Shown here: in pieces, positions 39,133-48,672 of the stretch
Position numbering within the stretch: the first letter of the stretch is position 1
How the letters are laid out: each line of letters starts with the position of its first letter
Origin: Photobacterium sp. DA100
GTDB taxonomy: Bacteria; Pseudomonadota; Gammaproteobacteria; Enterobacterales; Vibrionaceae
Reading direction: 5' to 3'
Length of the DNA: 64,000 nt
Assembly (NCBI RefSeq): GCF_029223585.1
Contig: NZ_CP119423.1
Location: 372,001 to 436,000, forward strand
Position numbers and translations under genes: made by a program
Notes under the pieces: model-generated
Databases searched by the model: none
Seen by the model: only the letters and a program-made list of their open reading frames with translations
Told to the model about the DNA's origin: nothing

Positions 39133-41730
39133 GTGCTTGAAGCCTACCGTAAACACGTCGAAGAACGTGCTGCAGAAGGAGTTGTTCCAAAGCCGCTCGA
39201 TGCTGAGCAGGTTGCCGCTCTGGTTGAATTACTAAAGACCCCACCAGCCGGTGAGGAAGCCTTTCTGCTAGATCTCCTGGAAAATCGTATTCCCCCTGGT
39301 GTGGATGAAGCCGCCTATGTGAAGGCGGGCTTCCTTGCTGCACTGACCAAAGGCGAAGCGCAGTCCCCAATCGTCAGCAAGGAAAAAGCTGCCGAGCTAT
39401 TGGGTACTATGCAGGGTGGTTACAACATCGAGCCGCTGATTGCATTGCTAGACGATGAAGCCCTGGCTCCGATTGCGGCTAAAGCGCTGTCTCATACCTT
39501 ACTGATGTTCGATGCCTTCTATGACGTCGAAGAAAAAGCCAAAGCCGGCAATGCTTTCGCCCAGCAGGTGATCCAATCTTGGGCGGATGCCGAGTGGTTC
39601 CTGTCCAAGCCGGAGTTGGCTGAAAAGATCACCCTGACTGTTTTCAAGGTCACTGGTGAAACCAATACTGATGACTTGTCTCCAGCACCGGATGCATGGT
39701 CTCGCCCTGATATCCCGCTGCATGCCCTTGCTATGCTCAAGAACGAACGTGAAGGTATCGAGCCTGAACAACCGGGTTCTATCGGTCCTATCAAGCAGAT
39801 TGAAGCACTGAAAGAGAAAGGCCATCAGTTGGTCTATGTTGGTGATGTTGTCGGTACCGGCTCTTCCCGTAAGTCGGCGACCAACTCGGTACTGTGGTTC
39901 ATGGGCGATGATATCCCTAATGTCCCTAACAAGCGTGCCGGTGGTTACGTACTTGGCGGCAAGATCGCGCCAATCTTCTTCAATACCATGGAAGATGCCG
40001 GTGCACTGCCAATCGAAGTTGACGTGACTGCGCTTAACATGGGGGATGTGATAGATGTCTACCCGTACAAGGGCGAAGTCCGCCGCCACGGCAGCGATGA
40101 TGTGGTGTCTACCTTCGAGCTGAAAACCGATGTATTGATTGACGAAGTGCGTGCTGGTGGTCGTATTCCTCTGATCATCGGCCGCGGCCTGACTGACCGT
40201 GCCCGCCAGTCTCTGGGGCTCGCTTCTTCTGATGTGTTCCGCCGCCCGGTTGCGGTTGAAGACTCAGGCAAAGGTTACACTTTGGCCCAGAAGATGGTCG
40301 GTAAAGCGTGTGGTGTTGAAGGTGTCCGTCCTGGCACATACTGTGAGCCGAAGATGACTACCGTGGGCTCGCAGGATACCACCGGTCCAATGACCCGTGA
40401 TGAGCTGAAAGATTTGGCTTGTCTGGGTTTTTCAGCTGAACTGACCATGCAGTCGTTCTGTCACACCTCGGCGTACCCTAAGCCGGTTGATGTGAACACC
40501 CACCACACCCTGCCTGATTTCATCATGAACCGTGGCGGTGTGTCGCTGCGTCCGGGTGACGGTGTTATCCACTCATGGCTGAACCGTATGCTGCTGCCTG
40601 ATACCGTCGGTACTGGTGGTGACTCGCATACCCGTTTCCCATTGGGGATTTCGTTCCCGGCAGGCTCTGGTTTGGTCGCGTTTGCGGCGGCAACTGGCGT
40701 CATGCCGCTGGACATGCCTGAATCTATCTTAGTCCGCTTCAAGGGCGAGATGCAGGAAGGCATTACCCTGCGTGACCTGGTTCATGCCATCCCTTATTAC
40801 GCGATTCAGCAGGGGCTGCTGACCGTTGAGAAAGCGGGTAAGATCAATGAATTCTCGGGCCGCGTGCTGGAAATCGAAGGTGTTGAGCATTTAACGGTAG
40901 AGCAGGCGTTCGAGCTATCGGATGCATCCGCCGAGCGTAGTGCGGCAGGCTGTACTGTTAAGCTATCGCAAGAGTCGATTGCCGAGTACCTTGAGTCGAA
41001 TATCGTGATGCTCAAGTGGATGATCGCTGAAGGTTATGGCGACCGCCGTACCATCGAGCGTCGTATCACGGCGATGGAAGAGTGGCTGGCAAATCCTGAG
41101 TTGATGGAAGCCGATGGCGATGCCGAGTACGCGCATGTTATCGAAATCGATCTGGCAGAAATCAATGAGCCTATCTTGTGTGCACCGAATGACCCGGATG
41201 ATGCGCGTCTGCTGTCTGACGTACAGGGCACCGCAATCGATGAAGTGTTCATCGGCTCGTGCATGACCAACATCGGCCACTTCCGTGCGGCAGGTAAACT
41301 GCTAGAGAAGTTCGGCGGTACGCTCGATACCCGCCTGTGGGTGGCACCGCCAACCAAGATGGACAAAGACCAGCTTACGGAAGAAGGTTACTACGGTATC
41401 TTCGGCCGTGCCGGTGTGCGTATCGAAACGCCGGGATGTTCGCTGTGTATGGGTAACCAGGCCCGCGTTGCCGACAAGGCAACGGTGATGTCGACATCGA
41501 CCCGTAACTTCCCGAACCGTTTGGGTACGGGGGCCAATGTGTACCTGTCTTCGGCAGAGTTGGCGGCAGTGGGCGCAATTCTTGGCCGTATCCCGACCAA
41601 GGAAGAGTACCTGGAGTACGCCAAGCAGATCGATGCGACGGCAGCGGATACCTACCGCTACCTCAACTTCCACCGCATGGAGCAGTACACCAAGAAAGCG
41701 GATGATGTGATTATCCAGCAGCCAGCCTAA
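39133..41730 (+). CDS. acnB: Aconitate hydratase B
   Basis: Main tricarboxylic-acid-cycle aconitase; also an iron-responsive RNA-binding protein when its cluster is lost, as known from E. coli. Starts at GTG with GAGGAAT spaced about 6 bp, giving (M)[15 protein letters not shown]. The three [4Fe-4S] ligands fall at Cys710, Cys769 and Cys772, the same numbers as in E. coli AcnB, and the 865-aa length is the same. N-terminal HEAT-like domain, then swivel and core domains, in the B-type order. Confidence 0.98.
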   Translation: MLEAYRKHVEERAAEGVVPKPLDAEQVAALVELLKTPPAGEEAFLLDLLENRIPPGVDEAAYVKAGFLAALTKGEAQSPIVSKEKAAELLGTMQGGYNIEPLIALLDDEALAPIAAKALSHTLLMFDAFYDVEEKAKAGNAFAQQVIQSWADAEWFLSKPELAEKITLTVFKVTGETNTDDLSPAPDAWSRPDIPLHALAMLKNEREGIEPEQPGSIGPIKQIEALKEKGHQLVYVGDVVGTGSSRKSATNSVLWFMGDDIPNVPNKRAGGYVLGGKIAPIFFNTMEDAGALPIEVDVTALNMGDVIDVYPYKGEVRRHGSDDVVSTFELKTDVLIDEVRAGGRIPLIIGRGLTDRARQSLGLASSDVFRRPVAVEDSGKGYTLAQKMVGKACGVEGVRPGTYCEPKMTTVGSQDTTGPMTRDELKDLACLGFSAELTMQSFCHTSAYPKPVDVNTHHTLPDFIMNRGGVSLRPGDGVIHSWLNRMLLPDTVGTGGDSHTRFPLGISFPAGSGLVAFAAATGVMPLDMPESILVRFKGEMQEGITLRDLVHAIPYYAIQQGLLTVEKAGKINEFSGRVLEIEGVEHLTVEQAFELSDASAERSAAGCTVKLSQESIAEYLESNIVMLKWMIAEGYGDRRTIERRITAMEEWLANPELMEADGDAEYAHVIEIDLAEINEPILCAPNDPDDARLLSDVQGTAIDEVFIGSCMTNIGHFRAAGKLLEKFGGTLDTRLWVAPPTKMDKDQLTEEGYYGIFGRAGVRIETPGCSLCMGNQARVADKATVMSTSTRNFPNRLGTGANVYLSSAELAAVGAILGRIPTKEEYLEYAKQIDATAADTYRYLNFHRMEQYTKKADDVIIQQPA

Positions 41731-41751
41731 GGGTAAGTTGCTACTAATAAA

Positions 41752-41773
41752 AACGCCTCCAGTTGGAGGCGTT
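41752..41773. terminator. Bidirectional terminator between acnB and doxX
   Basis: AACGCCTCC-AGTT-GGAGGCGTT, perfect 9-bp stem between convergent genes, with T-rich flanks in both directions (GTTGTTGTTT on +, TTTTTATT on -). Confidence 0.88.
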
Positions 41774-41787
41774 GTTGTTTGCTTTAA

Positions 41788-42249
41788 TTATGCGCTTTTT
41801 TCTTTCGCTAATGCCTTGGCTTTACGGCGCTTGCTGAGCCAAAAGTGTTCGAGGCCGATGCGGCCGCCGCCTTGTACCATCAGGGTGAGGTAAACCAGCG
41901 AGTAGATAAAGGCCAGTTCAGCGCCTGCCCAGCCTTTGGCCATTCCCACCGCGTAGGTTGCTGTGCCCATGGTAAACAGCAGTACCAATGCACTGATACG
42001 GGTTAATACACCCAGCATCAAGGCTATCGAGCCAAGTACCTCGGCTAACATGGCCAGTACCAGGCTTGGGGTAGAGCCGATACCGAACGGGTCGATAAAA
42101 GTCGGAGCTAGTTCGCTGAAGTTCATGATCTTGCCGATACCGTGGGTCAGCATCGCGCCGCCGATAGCCAAACGGAGCAGCAGCAGAAGCAGATCTTCGA
42201 TACGGTGAGATCCGTTACGGCCGGATAAGAGAGCAAGTAGTTTGTCCAT
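41788..42249 (-). CDS. DoxX family membrane protein
   Basis: Small inner-membrane protein (153 aa) of the DoxX family with four hydrophobic segments and the family's GxxxLTHGxGK and LAMLAEVLGSIALMLG patterns. The cellular role of most DoxX proteins is uncertain; some are tied to redox or thiol stress. It ends in a Lys-rich cytoplasmic tail (SKRRKAKALAKEKSA). Stands alone between acnB and the glycerate genes, with convergent and tandem neighbours, respectively. Confidence 0.85.
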   Translation of the reverse strand: MDKLLALLSGRNGSHRIEDLLLLLLRLAIGGAMLTHGIGKIMNFSELAPTFIDPFGIGSTPSLVLAMLAEVLGSIALMLGVLTRISALVLLFTMGTATYAVGMAKGWAGAELAFIYSLVYLTLMVQGGGRIGLEHFWLSKRRKAKALAKEKSA

Positions 42250-42539
42250 GACAGGATCCTTTAGAGGGAAAGAGTAGCTTGTCCTATTAGACTACGGGGG
42301 AGATGACTTTAATCTGAATGACACCGATCAATATGTGGTTCTGGGAGCAAGCTAACACAGTTTCAGGATGGTGGTTTTGTGGGGTGGGTAACACTTGAGC
42401 TAGAGGCTCGAGTGGTATGCCCCATAAAGTAGACTCGGGGTGAATTCTCAAATTCGTACATCATGGTTTTTCATTACTCGACGTCAGCGCAAAAAAAAAG
42501 CCGATACGTGTAGTACCGGCCTTGTTATCTAGCTAACTA
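42250..42539. other. doxX-glycerate kinase gap
   Basis: 290 bp; the left part should hold the doxX promoter (- strand), the right part the terminator of the glycerate kinase transcript. No open frame in it looks genic and I see no repeat. Confidence 0.5.
42491..42521 (-). terminator. Glycerate kinase transcript terminator
   Basis: Stem GCCGATAC / GTACCGGC (one mismatch) with a 5-nt loop; on the - strand it is followed by nine T residues. Confidence 0.85.
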
Positions 42540-43676
42540 TCAGCGTTTGCCGACGGTCAGCATGGCGGCAACGTTGCGTGCGGTCATCTCGACGTTGAAG
42601 GCGGCTTCATCCATGGCGGTTTGAAGCTCCATAGCTCGTGGAGTCACGCTAAATACTGCGTCGATGCCGTGGTCGTAAACCGCGTCACAGTCTGCAGCCA
42701 GACAGCCTGCGATACCAATCACCGGAAGGTGGAAGCGCTTGGCCGTACGGGCAACACCAATTGGGGTTTTGCCGTGAACTGTCTGGCTATCGATACGGCC
42801 TTCGCCGGTGATCACCAAATCCGCATCGGCACAGATATCCAGCAAGTTAACCGCATCCATCACGATGTCGATACCCGGGCGAAGGCTGGCATCCAGCAGA
42901 CCAAGTAGGGCAGCGCCAAGGCCTCCTGCAGCCCCGGCACCGGCCATGTCTTTGACATCACGGCCCAGTTGGGCTTTGATGATATCTGCATAGTGGGCCA
43001 GATTGGCGTCAAGTTGCTCGACCATTTCCGGTGTCGCGCCTTTCTGCGGGCCGAAGATCTGCGAGGCACCTTTCGGGCCACAAAGTGGGTTGTCGACGTC
43101 GCAAGCCACTTCGAGTTTCACGGTGGCAAGGCGTGGGTCTAGGTTGGTCTTGTCGATCGTTGCGATGCGTGCCAGCTCGCCGCCGCCGAAACCAACGTCC
43201 TCGCCGTTTTCGTCAAGTAAACGGATACCCAGAGCCTGTGCCATACCGATACCGCCATCATTGGTGGCACTGCCGCCGATACCGACGATGATGTGCTCGA
43301 CACCTTTGTCCAATGCCGCCTTGATAAGCTCGCCGGTTCCGAAAGTGGTGGTTTTTAGCGGGTTACGCAGTTCAGGCTCGACAAGGTGCAGGCCCGATGC
43401 CGCCGCCATTTCGATAATCGCGGTACGGCCGTCGCCCATCACACCGAAGAAACCGTCCACTTGCTCACCCAGAGGGCCGGTCACAGACTGTTCGACGATA
43501 GAACCATTGGTGGCATCAACCAGAGACTGCACGGTGCCTTCACCGCCGTCAGCCATCGGTAGTTTGTGGTACTCCGCTTCCGGCAGGACTTGGCGGAAAC
43601 CCGCTTCGATAGCCGTAGCCACTTCCATGGCCGTCAAACTTTCTTTGTATGAATCTGGGGCAATTACAATTTTCAT
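42540..43676 (-). CDS. Glycerate 2-kinase (GarK/GlxK type)
   Basis: ATP-dependent glycerate kinase of the bacterial type I family, feeding glycerate into glycolysis as 2-phosphoglycerate. The N-terminus MKIVIAPDSYKESLTA, the GGxGTV (MADGGEGTVQSL), GIGGSATNDGG and GEGRIDSQTVHGKTPIGVA motifs are diagnostic. 378 aa. It follows the permease gene by 12 bp and the CdaR regulator gene stands upstream, so the three genes read as one uptake and use module. GarK and GlxK cannot be told apart by eye. Confidence 0.93.
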   Translation of the reverse strand: MKIVIAPDSYKESLTAMEVATAIEAGFRQVLPEAEYHKLPMADGGEGTVQSLVDATNGSIVEQSVTGPLGEQVDGFFGVMGDGRTAIIEMAAASGLHLVEPELRNPLKTTTFGTGELIKAALDKGVEHIIVGIGGSATNDGGIGMAQALGIRLLDENGEDVGFGGGELARIATIDKTNLDPRLATVKLEVACDVDNPLCGPKGASQIFGPQKGATPEMVEQLDANLAHYADIIKAQLGRDVKDMAGAGAAGGLGAALLGLLDASLRPGIDIVMDAVNLLDICADADLVITGEGRIDSQTVHGKTPIGVARTAKRFHLPVIGIAGCLAADCDAVYDHGIDAVFSVTPRAMELQTAMDEAAFNVEMTARNVAAMLTVGKR

Positions 43677-43688
43677 GACTATGAATCC

Positions 43689-44954
43689 TTAAACGAAGAA
43701 GCCGAATACACCGAAAATAAGGGTCGAGATGACAGCAATCACTAGGCCAACTGCTGACTCGTAAGGGACAAGCTTGAGGCGCTCTTTGATGTCCATGTGC
43801 ACAGCACCACCGGTTGCATGGAAGAAGCTGCCGTGAGGCATGTGGTCCAGTACCGTTGCACCGGCATGGATCATCGCGGCACCTGCCAGTGCTGGCACAC
43901 CCAGCTCAAGGATGGTGTGGCTGAAAACACTTGCGGCAACGGCGGTACCGGCGGTGGTTGAAGCCGTGGCCAGTGACATCATCGAGCCCGAGATAGGCGC
44001 CAGCAGGTAAGATGGCAGGCCAGAGGCGGTCAGCAGCTCAATCAGGCCGTCACGCAGGCCGGAGTTGGCAATGATGCCAGCCAGGGTACCGGTACCCAGC
44101 AGCATAACGGCAACAGGAGCCATACGGGTCAGGCCGGATACCGCAAAGTGGTTGGTATCGCGGAAGCGGCCCATCACGACGGCACCGACCAAGCCACCAA
44201 GAGGAAGCGCGATCAGTGGGTCAACGTTGATGCCGGCAATTGGGCGCAGGGCCAGCAGGGCAATTGCGATGAGCGGTGCAACAATGGCGGCACCGAATTT
44301 TGGCAGGCGGCTGTGGTCGATGGCGACGACTTCGTGCTCAGCCACCTTGCTGCCGCGGTTAACCAGTTTTTTGGCAATGAAGTAGGCGAAAGCCATGCCG
44401 CACAGGCCCGGGATCACACCGGCTGCCATCACGGATGTCAGCGGGACATCGAACGCATCGGCAGCCGCGATAGCATTGGGATTCGGTGACATGATGTTAC
44501 CGGCCTTACCGCCACCGACCATGGCAAGAAGGATGGCCATTTTCGACAGGTCGGCACGGCGGGCAATGGCCAGCGCAATCGGGGCGACAGTGATCACGGC
44601 CACGTCAACGAAAACGCCGACAGCGGTCAGGATCATGGTGGCGACAGCCAGTGCCAGCAGGGCACGGGTTTCACCGACTTTCTTTACGATGGTTTCAGCG
44701 ATAGAGGTTGCGGCCCCTGATTCAATCAAGACACCGGCAAGGACACCCGCGGCCAAGATCCGCAATACCGCTGTGACAATACCCTGGGCGCCACCAATCA
44801 TCAGGTTCACGGTGTCGGTTAGCGACACGCCACCGACAATACCACCGACAAGGGCACCGATGATCATGCCGTAGGCGGGCGGTACTTTTTTCAGGATCAG
44901 GCTAATGGCCACGACCAGCGCAGCCAACGCACCAAGTGTTGATACTTCTACCAT
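43689..44954 (-). CDS. GntP-family permease, probably glycerate or related sugar acid
   Basis: Inner-membrane carrier of the GntP family (421 aa, about twelve hydrophobic segments) with the conserved region VGGGKAGNIMSPNPNAIAAAD. The family carries gluconate, glycerate and similar acids as proton symporters. Substrate is inferred from the glycerate kinase gene right after it and the CdaR-type regulator upstream; glycerate is likeliest. A candidate CdaR operator lies 124-141 bp before its start. Confidence 0.85.
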   Translation of the reverse strand: MVEVSTLGALAALVVAISLILKKVPPAYGMIIGALVGGIVGGVSLTDTVNLMIGGAQGIVTAVLRILAAGVLAGVLIESGAATSIAETIVKKVGETRALLALAVATMILTAVGVFVDVAVITVAPIALAIARRADLSKMAILLAMVGGGKAGNIMSPNPNAIAAADAFDVPLTSVMAAGVIPGLCGMAFAYFIAKKLVNRGSKVAEHEVVAIDHSRLPKFGAAIVAPLIAIALLALRPIAGINVDPLIALPLGGLVGAVVMGRFRDTNHFAVSGLTRMAPVAVMLLGTGTLAGIIANSGLRDGLIELLTASGLPSYLLAPISGSMMSLATASTTAGTAVAASVFSHTILELGVPALAGAAMIHAGATVLDHMPHGSFFHATGGAVHMDIKERLKLVPYESAVGLVIAVISTLIFGVFGFFV

Positions 44955-45077
44955 GTTCTATTCCACGTCAAAATAAAAAAAGAAAACGAAAATTCTTAAC
45001 TGCGGTGGAATGTACTTGGCCTGGCCCGTTTTGGCTTTAGGCGAGGTGACGAAAAATCATCACCCCAGCATTATGTT

Positions 45078-45095
45078 TTTGTGCAATCGCACAAA
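45078..45095. promoter_or_regulatory. Candidate CdaR operator
   Basis: TTTGTGCAATCGCACAAA, perfect 7-bp arms around AATC, located between the end of the cdaR gene and the start of the permease gene. It is the only strong palindrome in the 157-bp gap, so it is the natural place for CdaR control of the glycerate genes. Confidence 0.6.
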
Positions 45096-45111
45096 TTGAG
45101 GGGGTTGTCAG

Positions 45112-46248
45112 CTAGCAGGAAAGGGCGAGGTATAATCGGGTCTTATCAGATAAGTTATTGAAACTTAGCTGGGTTTCCTGCTCGATGCGATCGAGGCGGT
45201 AACGCAGCGTATTGCGGTGAATATGGAGCACTTCGCACGTTTGAGCTAAATCACAATTCTGCGCAAAAAATGCCTTCAAGGTTTTTAGCAGGGTGCCTTT
45301 GGGATCATTGGCCCTGAGGGTTTCGAGCGGTTTGACCAATTGTTCGTAGCGCCATGGGTCTTCTTTGAGCCCGCTGAGCAGCACCGGCAGCAGGTGATCT
45401 TGGTAGAACAGGACACTATCCTTGCTGGTGGCGGCATTGAGCGTGGCCTGGGCGGTTTGGAACGAGCGCGACAGTCCCTGTAGCCCGGGGAAGTAGTCGC
45501 CGAGGGCGATCTGGATCGAAAAGTGGCTTTGCTTGGCCACCCGCCGTATCAGTTTGTCAATCCGCTTCTGTTCGATTGCCCGCGACCAGCCCGTCTCTTC
45601 GAGCGTGATCGGCTTGAGTACCACTATCTCATTGAGCGAGACCGAGTGGATACCGACCAAGTTATCACGCTCGGGGTATTCGAGTAGGTGGACCATTTTC
45701 TGTAAGTGTTCGAGCGACAGCGATGCGCCCGCGGCGGGAAGCACTTTGACCAGGGCGGCGATCCGGGGCTGGGCCAGATCCAGATCGAGTTTCTGGGCAA
45801 TGGAGATCAGCTGGGCATCATTGAGCTCGGTATCCTTGATCAGCTGCAGCACCAGTTCCTCGCGGTGGCGCTTGTTCCACTGGACCTGGGACATCAGCGC
45901 TTCCTGCTCGACGATCAGCTCGGCGGTCATCTTGACCAGTTCGCCATAGTTGCGCACTTGATCCGGTGTGCCGGAGATCCCGACGACGCCGATAATCTGG
46001 TCGCGAAAGACGATGGGCAGGTTAATGCCCGGTTTGACGCCCTTGAGCTGCAGCGCGGTGCCGGGATCAATCTCGACCACCCGGTTGTCATTGATGGCCA
46101 GTATCGCCCCTTCATGGCGCTGGTTGAGGCGGCTGGGATCACCGGAGCCGATGATCCGGCCATATTCGTCCATGACATTGACCGAGTGTTGGATGATTTT
46201 CATCGCTCGCTCGACGATTTGCCGGGCAATGGTCGCATTGAGTTGCAT
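45112..46248 (-). CDS. cdaR: Sugar diacid regulator CdaR
   Basis: Transcription activator of glycerate, galactarate and glucarate genes in E. coli. The N-terminal sugar-diacid recognition domain (about residues 3-135, INVMDEYGRIIGSGDPSR-like) aligns closely with E. coli CdaR, followed by a linker domain and a C-terminal PucR-type helix-turn-helix (LHIHRNTLRYRLDRIEQET). 378 aa. It lies upstream of the permease and kinase genes on the same strand. Confidence 0.93.
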   Translation of the reverse strand: MQLNATIARQIVERAMKIIQHSVNVMDEYGRIIGSGDPSRLNQRHEGAILAINDNRVVEIDPGTALQLKGVKPGINLPIVFRDQIIGVVGISGTPDQVRNYGELVKMTAELIVEQEALMSQVQWNKRHREELVLQLIKDTELNDAQLISIAQKLDLDLAQPRIAALVKVLPAAGASLSLEHLQKMVHLLEYPERDNLVGIHSVSLNEIVVLKPITLEETGWSRAIEQKRIDKLIRRVAKQSHFSIQIALGDYFPGLQGLSRSFQTAQATLNAATSKDSVLFYQDHLLPVLLSGLKEDPWRYEQLVKPLETLRANDPKGTLLKTLKAFFAQNCDLAQTCEVLHIHRNTLRYRLDRIEQETQLSFNNLSDKTRLYLALSC

Positions 46249-46357
46249 TTTGGTGTCAGATCCTGAAAATGTGCGCTCTTGCGCGAAGAGGCGGTCTCAC
46301 CGCCCAGCTTAAACCAGTTTATCATTTAAGATCACCGACATCACACAGAGGATAGCT

Positions 46358-46726
46358 ATGGATTACGACTTTAAGAAAAACACCTTGGACGGTAGCTATC
46401 ATGCGGTTTTCTCGATGGGGCATGAGGCCCTTGGCCGCTGGCTGGTGGAAGAGATCGGTAAGGACTTTGACAAGATGGATGCCGTCATGTGCCAGCTTGG
46501 TGCACTGAAAAACAGCACCCAGGAATGGCGGATGATTGGCGACGAGCTGACCTTGAGCCTGCAGGACAATGAAGCGCTAGTTCAAGCTAACTATCTGTTT
46601 TCAGAAGATGATACCGAGCTTGAGGACAATATGGACTTTTACGACGAAGAGGCCGTGGCGGTGTGCGGGTTCGAAGACTTTGCCCTGGTTTTGACAGCGT
46701 GGCGCGCTTTCGTCACCCGTTTTTGA
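46358..46726 (+). CDS. yacL: UPF0231 family protein YacL
   Basis: Small acidic cytoplasmic protein (122 aa) of unknown function, conserved in enterobacteria and vibrios. MDYDFKKN at the start, [14 protein letters not shown] and the C-terminal [14 protein letters not shown] match E. coli YacL. In E. coli yacL lies beside acnB; here the doxX and glycerate genes have been placed between them, an echo of the ancestral order. Divergent from cdaR. Confidence 0.9.
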   Translation: MDYDFKKNTLDGSYHAVFSMGHEALGRWLVEEIGKDFDKMDAVMCQLGALKNSTQEWRMIGDELTLSLQDNEALVQANYLFSEDDTELEDNMDFYDEEAVAVCGFEDFALVLTAWRAFVTRF

Positions 46727-46768
46727 GCGGGGGTGCCCGCGCAGGGGGAAGTTGCTTCATTACGGTGA

Positions 46769-46799
46769 AAAGGCTGCACTATTTAGGTGCGGCCTTTTT
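46769..46799 (+). terminator. yacL terminator that overlaps an NtrC-like site
   Basis: AAGGCTGCAC-tatttag-GTGCGGCCTT, 10-bp stem with one G-T pair, followed by TTTTTT. An intrinsic terminator for yacL. Its core (46775-46791) reads TGCACTATTTAGGTGCG, which also fits the NtrC enhancer consensus (TGCAC-N7-GTGCA). Confidence 0.8.
46775..46791. promoter_or_regulatory. NtrC-like enhancer for glnK-amtB
   Basis: TGCACTATTTAGGTGCG fits the NtrC dimer consensus with both TGCAC and GTGC half-sites. It is centred about 100 bp upstream of the start point predicted from the sigma-54 promoter, a usual distance for NtrC activation. Confidence 0.65.
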
Positions 46800-46853
46800 T
46801 GTACCCAAATCACATTTCTAGTTAAGTTGCTGAAAATATAGAGTTAAAAAAGT

Positions 46854-46869
46854 TGGCACGTTGCTTGTT
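46854..46869 (+). promoter_or_regulatory. Sigma-54 promoter of glnK-amtB
   Basis: TGGCACG-TTGC-TTGTT matches the sigma-54 consensus TGGCACG-N4-TTGCW except that the -12 dinucleotide is GT instead of GC. It lies about 50 bp before the glnK start codon. Together with the NtrC-like site it predicts induction under nitrogen limitation. Confidence 0.78.
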
Positions 46870-46918
46870 TGTTATTGAACTGTGATTGAGAAGGAATTCT
46901 GTTTTCGAGGAGCAGGCA

Positions 46919-47257
46919 ATGAAATTGATCAACGCAATAATCAAACCATTTAAGTTGGACGATGTACGCGAAGCGCTGGCAGATGTTGGTGTCGAGGGAA
47001 TGACCGTTTCTGAGGTCAAGGGCTTCGGTCGCCAGAAGGGCCATACCGAATTGTACCGCGGGGCTGAGTATCAGGTGGACTTCCTGCCGAAAGTGAAGTT
47101 GGAAATTGCCACCCAGGCCGAAAACATGGAAGCCATTATTGAAGCCATTTCAAAAGCGGCGCATACCGGCAAAATCGGAGACGGCAAGATTTTTGTCTAC
47201 GACCTGGATCATGCCGTGCGCATCCGTACCGGCGAAATCGATTTAGAAGCCTTATAA
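46919..47257 (+). CDS. glnK: Nitrogen regulatory protein P-II (GlnK)
   Basis: Trimeric signal protein that senses 2-oxoglutarate and ATP/ADP, is uridylylated under nitrogen limitation and plugs the AmtB channel when ammonium is plentiful. 112 aa; T-loop Tyr51 (RGAEY) is the uridylylation site and GRQKGHTELYRG precedes it. The ATG at 46919 with GAGGAG at 46906-46911 is chosen over an upstream in-frame ATG because it gives the family N-terminus MKLINAIIKPFK. Its place before amtB marks it as GlnK rather than GlnB. Confidence 0.95.
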   Translation: MKLINAIIKPFKLDDVREALADVGVEGMTVSEVKGFGRQKGHTELYRGAEYQVDFLPKVKLEIATQAENMEAIIEAISKAAHTGKIGDGKIFVYDLDHAVRIRTGEIDLEAL

Positions 47258-47281
47258 GAATAAGTGTAGGGGACGAAGATT

Positions 47282-48511
47282 ATGGAACTAGCAACGACTG
47301 TTACTGAGCTGCGTTATGCACTCGACACCTTTTTCTTTTTAATGTCAGGTGCCTTGGTGATGTGGATGGCGGCGGGCTTTGCCATGCTGGAAGCAGGGTT
47401 GGTGCGCTCGAAGAACACCACCGAGATCCTGACCAAAAACTTTTGTTTGTATGCTATCGCTTGCACCATGTACTTGATTGTCGGTTACAACATCATGTAC
47501 GTCGATAATGGCGAAGGCGGTTGGCTGCCTTCCATCGGCGCCTTGATTGGTTCGCAGGCCGAGGGCGCGGATCACTCTTTGGAATCTGACTTTTTCTTCC
47601 AGGTGGTGTTTGTGGCCACGGCAATGTCTGTGGTATCAGGCGCGGTTGCCGAGCGTATGAAACTGTGGTCTTTCCTTATTTTCTCTGTCATTTTGACTGG
47701 CTTCATCTACCCACTCGAAGGCTACTGGACTTGGGGCGGTGGCTTCCTGTCGGAAGCGGGCTTCAGCGACTTTGCCGGCTCGGGTATCGTTCACATGGCC
47801 GGTGCTGCCGCTGCGTTGGCCGGGGTGATGCTGCTTGGTGCCCGTAAGGGGAAATACGGCAAGAATGGTGCCATCCACCCCATCCCTGGCTCAAACATGC
47901 CATTGGCGACGCTGGGTACCTTTATCCTGTGGTTCGGCTGGTTCGGTTTCAACGGCGGTTCGCAGCTGATGCTGTCGGATTTCGAGAACGCTACCGCGGT
48001 AGGCCAGATCTTCCTTAACACCAATGCGGCGGCGGCGGCGGGGGCTATTGCTGCGCTGGCGGTATGTAAGACAACCTGGGGCAAGGCGGATCTGACGATG
48101 ATCCTCAACGGTGCCTTGGCCGGCTTGGTCGCTATTACCGCAGACCCTCTGTCACCATCGCCAATGGCCGCGGTGAGCATCGGTGTGGTTGCGGGTGCAC
48201 TTGTCGTCTTTAGCATCATCGGTTTTGATAAGATCAAGATTGACGATCCGGTCGGTGCGATTTCGGTTCACGGTGTATGTGGGTTCTTCGGTCTGATGGC
48301 GGTACCGTTCAGTAATGGTGATGCGACATTCGGTGCGCAGTTGCTGGGTGCGGCGGTGATCTTCGGCTGGGTATTCGCAGCAAGCTTGGCGGTATGGGCT
48401 GTGTTGAAGTACACCGTCGGCATTCGAGTGACGGAAGAAGAAGAGCTGGCGGGCATGGATCTTCACGACTGTGGTATTGATGCCTACCCTGAGTTTGTCA
48501 GTGTGAAATAA
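47282..48511 (+). CDS. amtB: Ammonium transporter AmtB
   Basis: Inner-membrane ammonium channel of 409 aa with eleven expected helices. The twin pore histidines fall at His171 (GIVHMAGA) and His330 (SVHGVCG). Unlike E. coli AmtB it has no cleavable signal peptide: the first helix begins within about 20 residues of the start, as in other Vibrionaceae ammonium transporters. Cotranscribed with glnK 24 bp upstream from a sigma-54 promoter. Confidence 0.95.
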   Translation: MELATTVTELRYALDTFFFLMSGALVMWMAAGFAMLEAGLVRSKNTTEILTKNFCLYAIACTMYLIVGYNIMYVDNGEGGWLPSIGALIGSQAEGADHSLESDFFFQVVFVATAMSVVSGAVAERMKLWSFLIFSVILTGFIYPLEGYWTWGGGFLSEAGFSDFAGSGIVHMAGAAAALAGVMLLGARKGKYGKNGAIHPIPGSNMPLATLGTFILWFGWFGFNGGSQLMLSDFENATAVGQIFLNTNAAAAAGAIAALAVCKTTWGKADLTMILNGALAGLVAITADPLSPSPMAAVSIGVVAGALVVFSIIGFDKIKIDDPVGAISVHGVCGFFGLMAVPFSNGDATFGAQLLGAAVIFGWVFAASLAVWAVLKYTVGIRVTEEEELAGMDLHDCGIDAYPEFVSVK

Positions 48512-48538
48512 GTAACATATATTTAGTTCACATCTTTT

Positions 48539-48568
48539 AAAAAACGCTGCCGAAAGGCGGCGTTTTTT
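48539..48568 (+). terminator. amtB terminator
   Basis: AAAAACGCTGCC-gaaa-GGCGGCGTTTTTT, GC-rich stem with GAAA tetraloop and T-run. Confidence 0.92.
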
Positions 48569-48589
48569 GTTTTTTATTGCTTCTGCGCA

Positions 48590-48617
48590 TTGTTTTGCTT
48601 TTCGTCTACAGTATAAT
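48590..48617 (+). promoter_or_regulatory. fbpA promoter
   Basis: TTGTTT, 16-bp spacer, perfect TATAAT at 48612-48617, placed directly before a Fur-like box and about 55 bp from the fbpA start. Confidence 0.6.
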
Positions 48618-48627
48618 TGAGCGATAT

Positions 48628-48642
48628 TGATAACCGTTATCA
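48628..48642. promoter_or_regulatory. Fur box upstream of fbpA
   Basis: TGATAACCGTTATCA, a perfect 7-1-7 palindrome close to the Fur core TGATAATNATTATCA (2 mismatches). Located just downstream of the -10 element, so iron-loaded Fur would block transcription of fbpABC. Confidence 0.82.
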
Positions 48643-48672
48643 TTACATTTTGCGTTTAAGGGAAGGATTAAA

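Noticed and set aside
42250..42488. A hidden small gene between doxX and the glycerate kinase gene
   Set aside because: No frame with a plausible start and ribosome-binding site could be found there.
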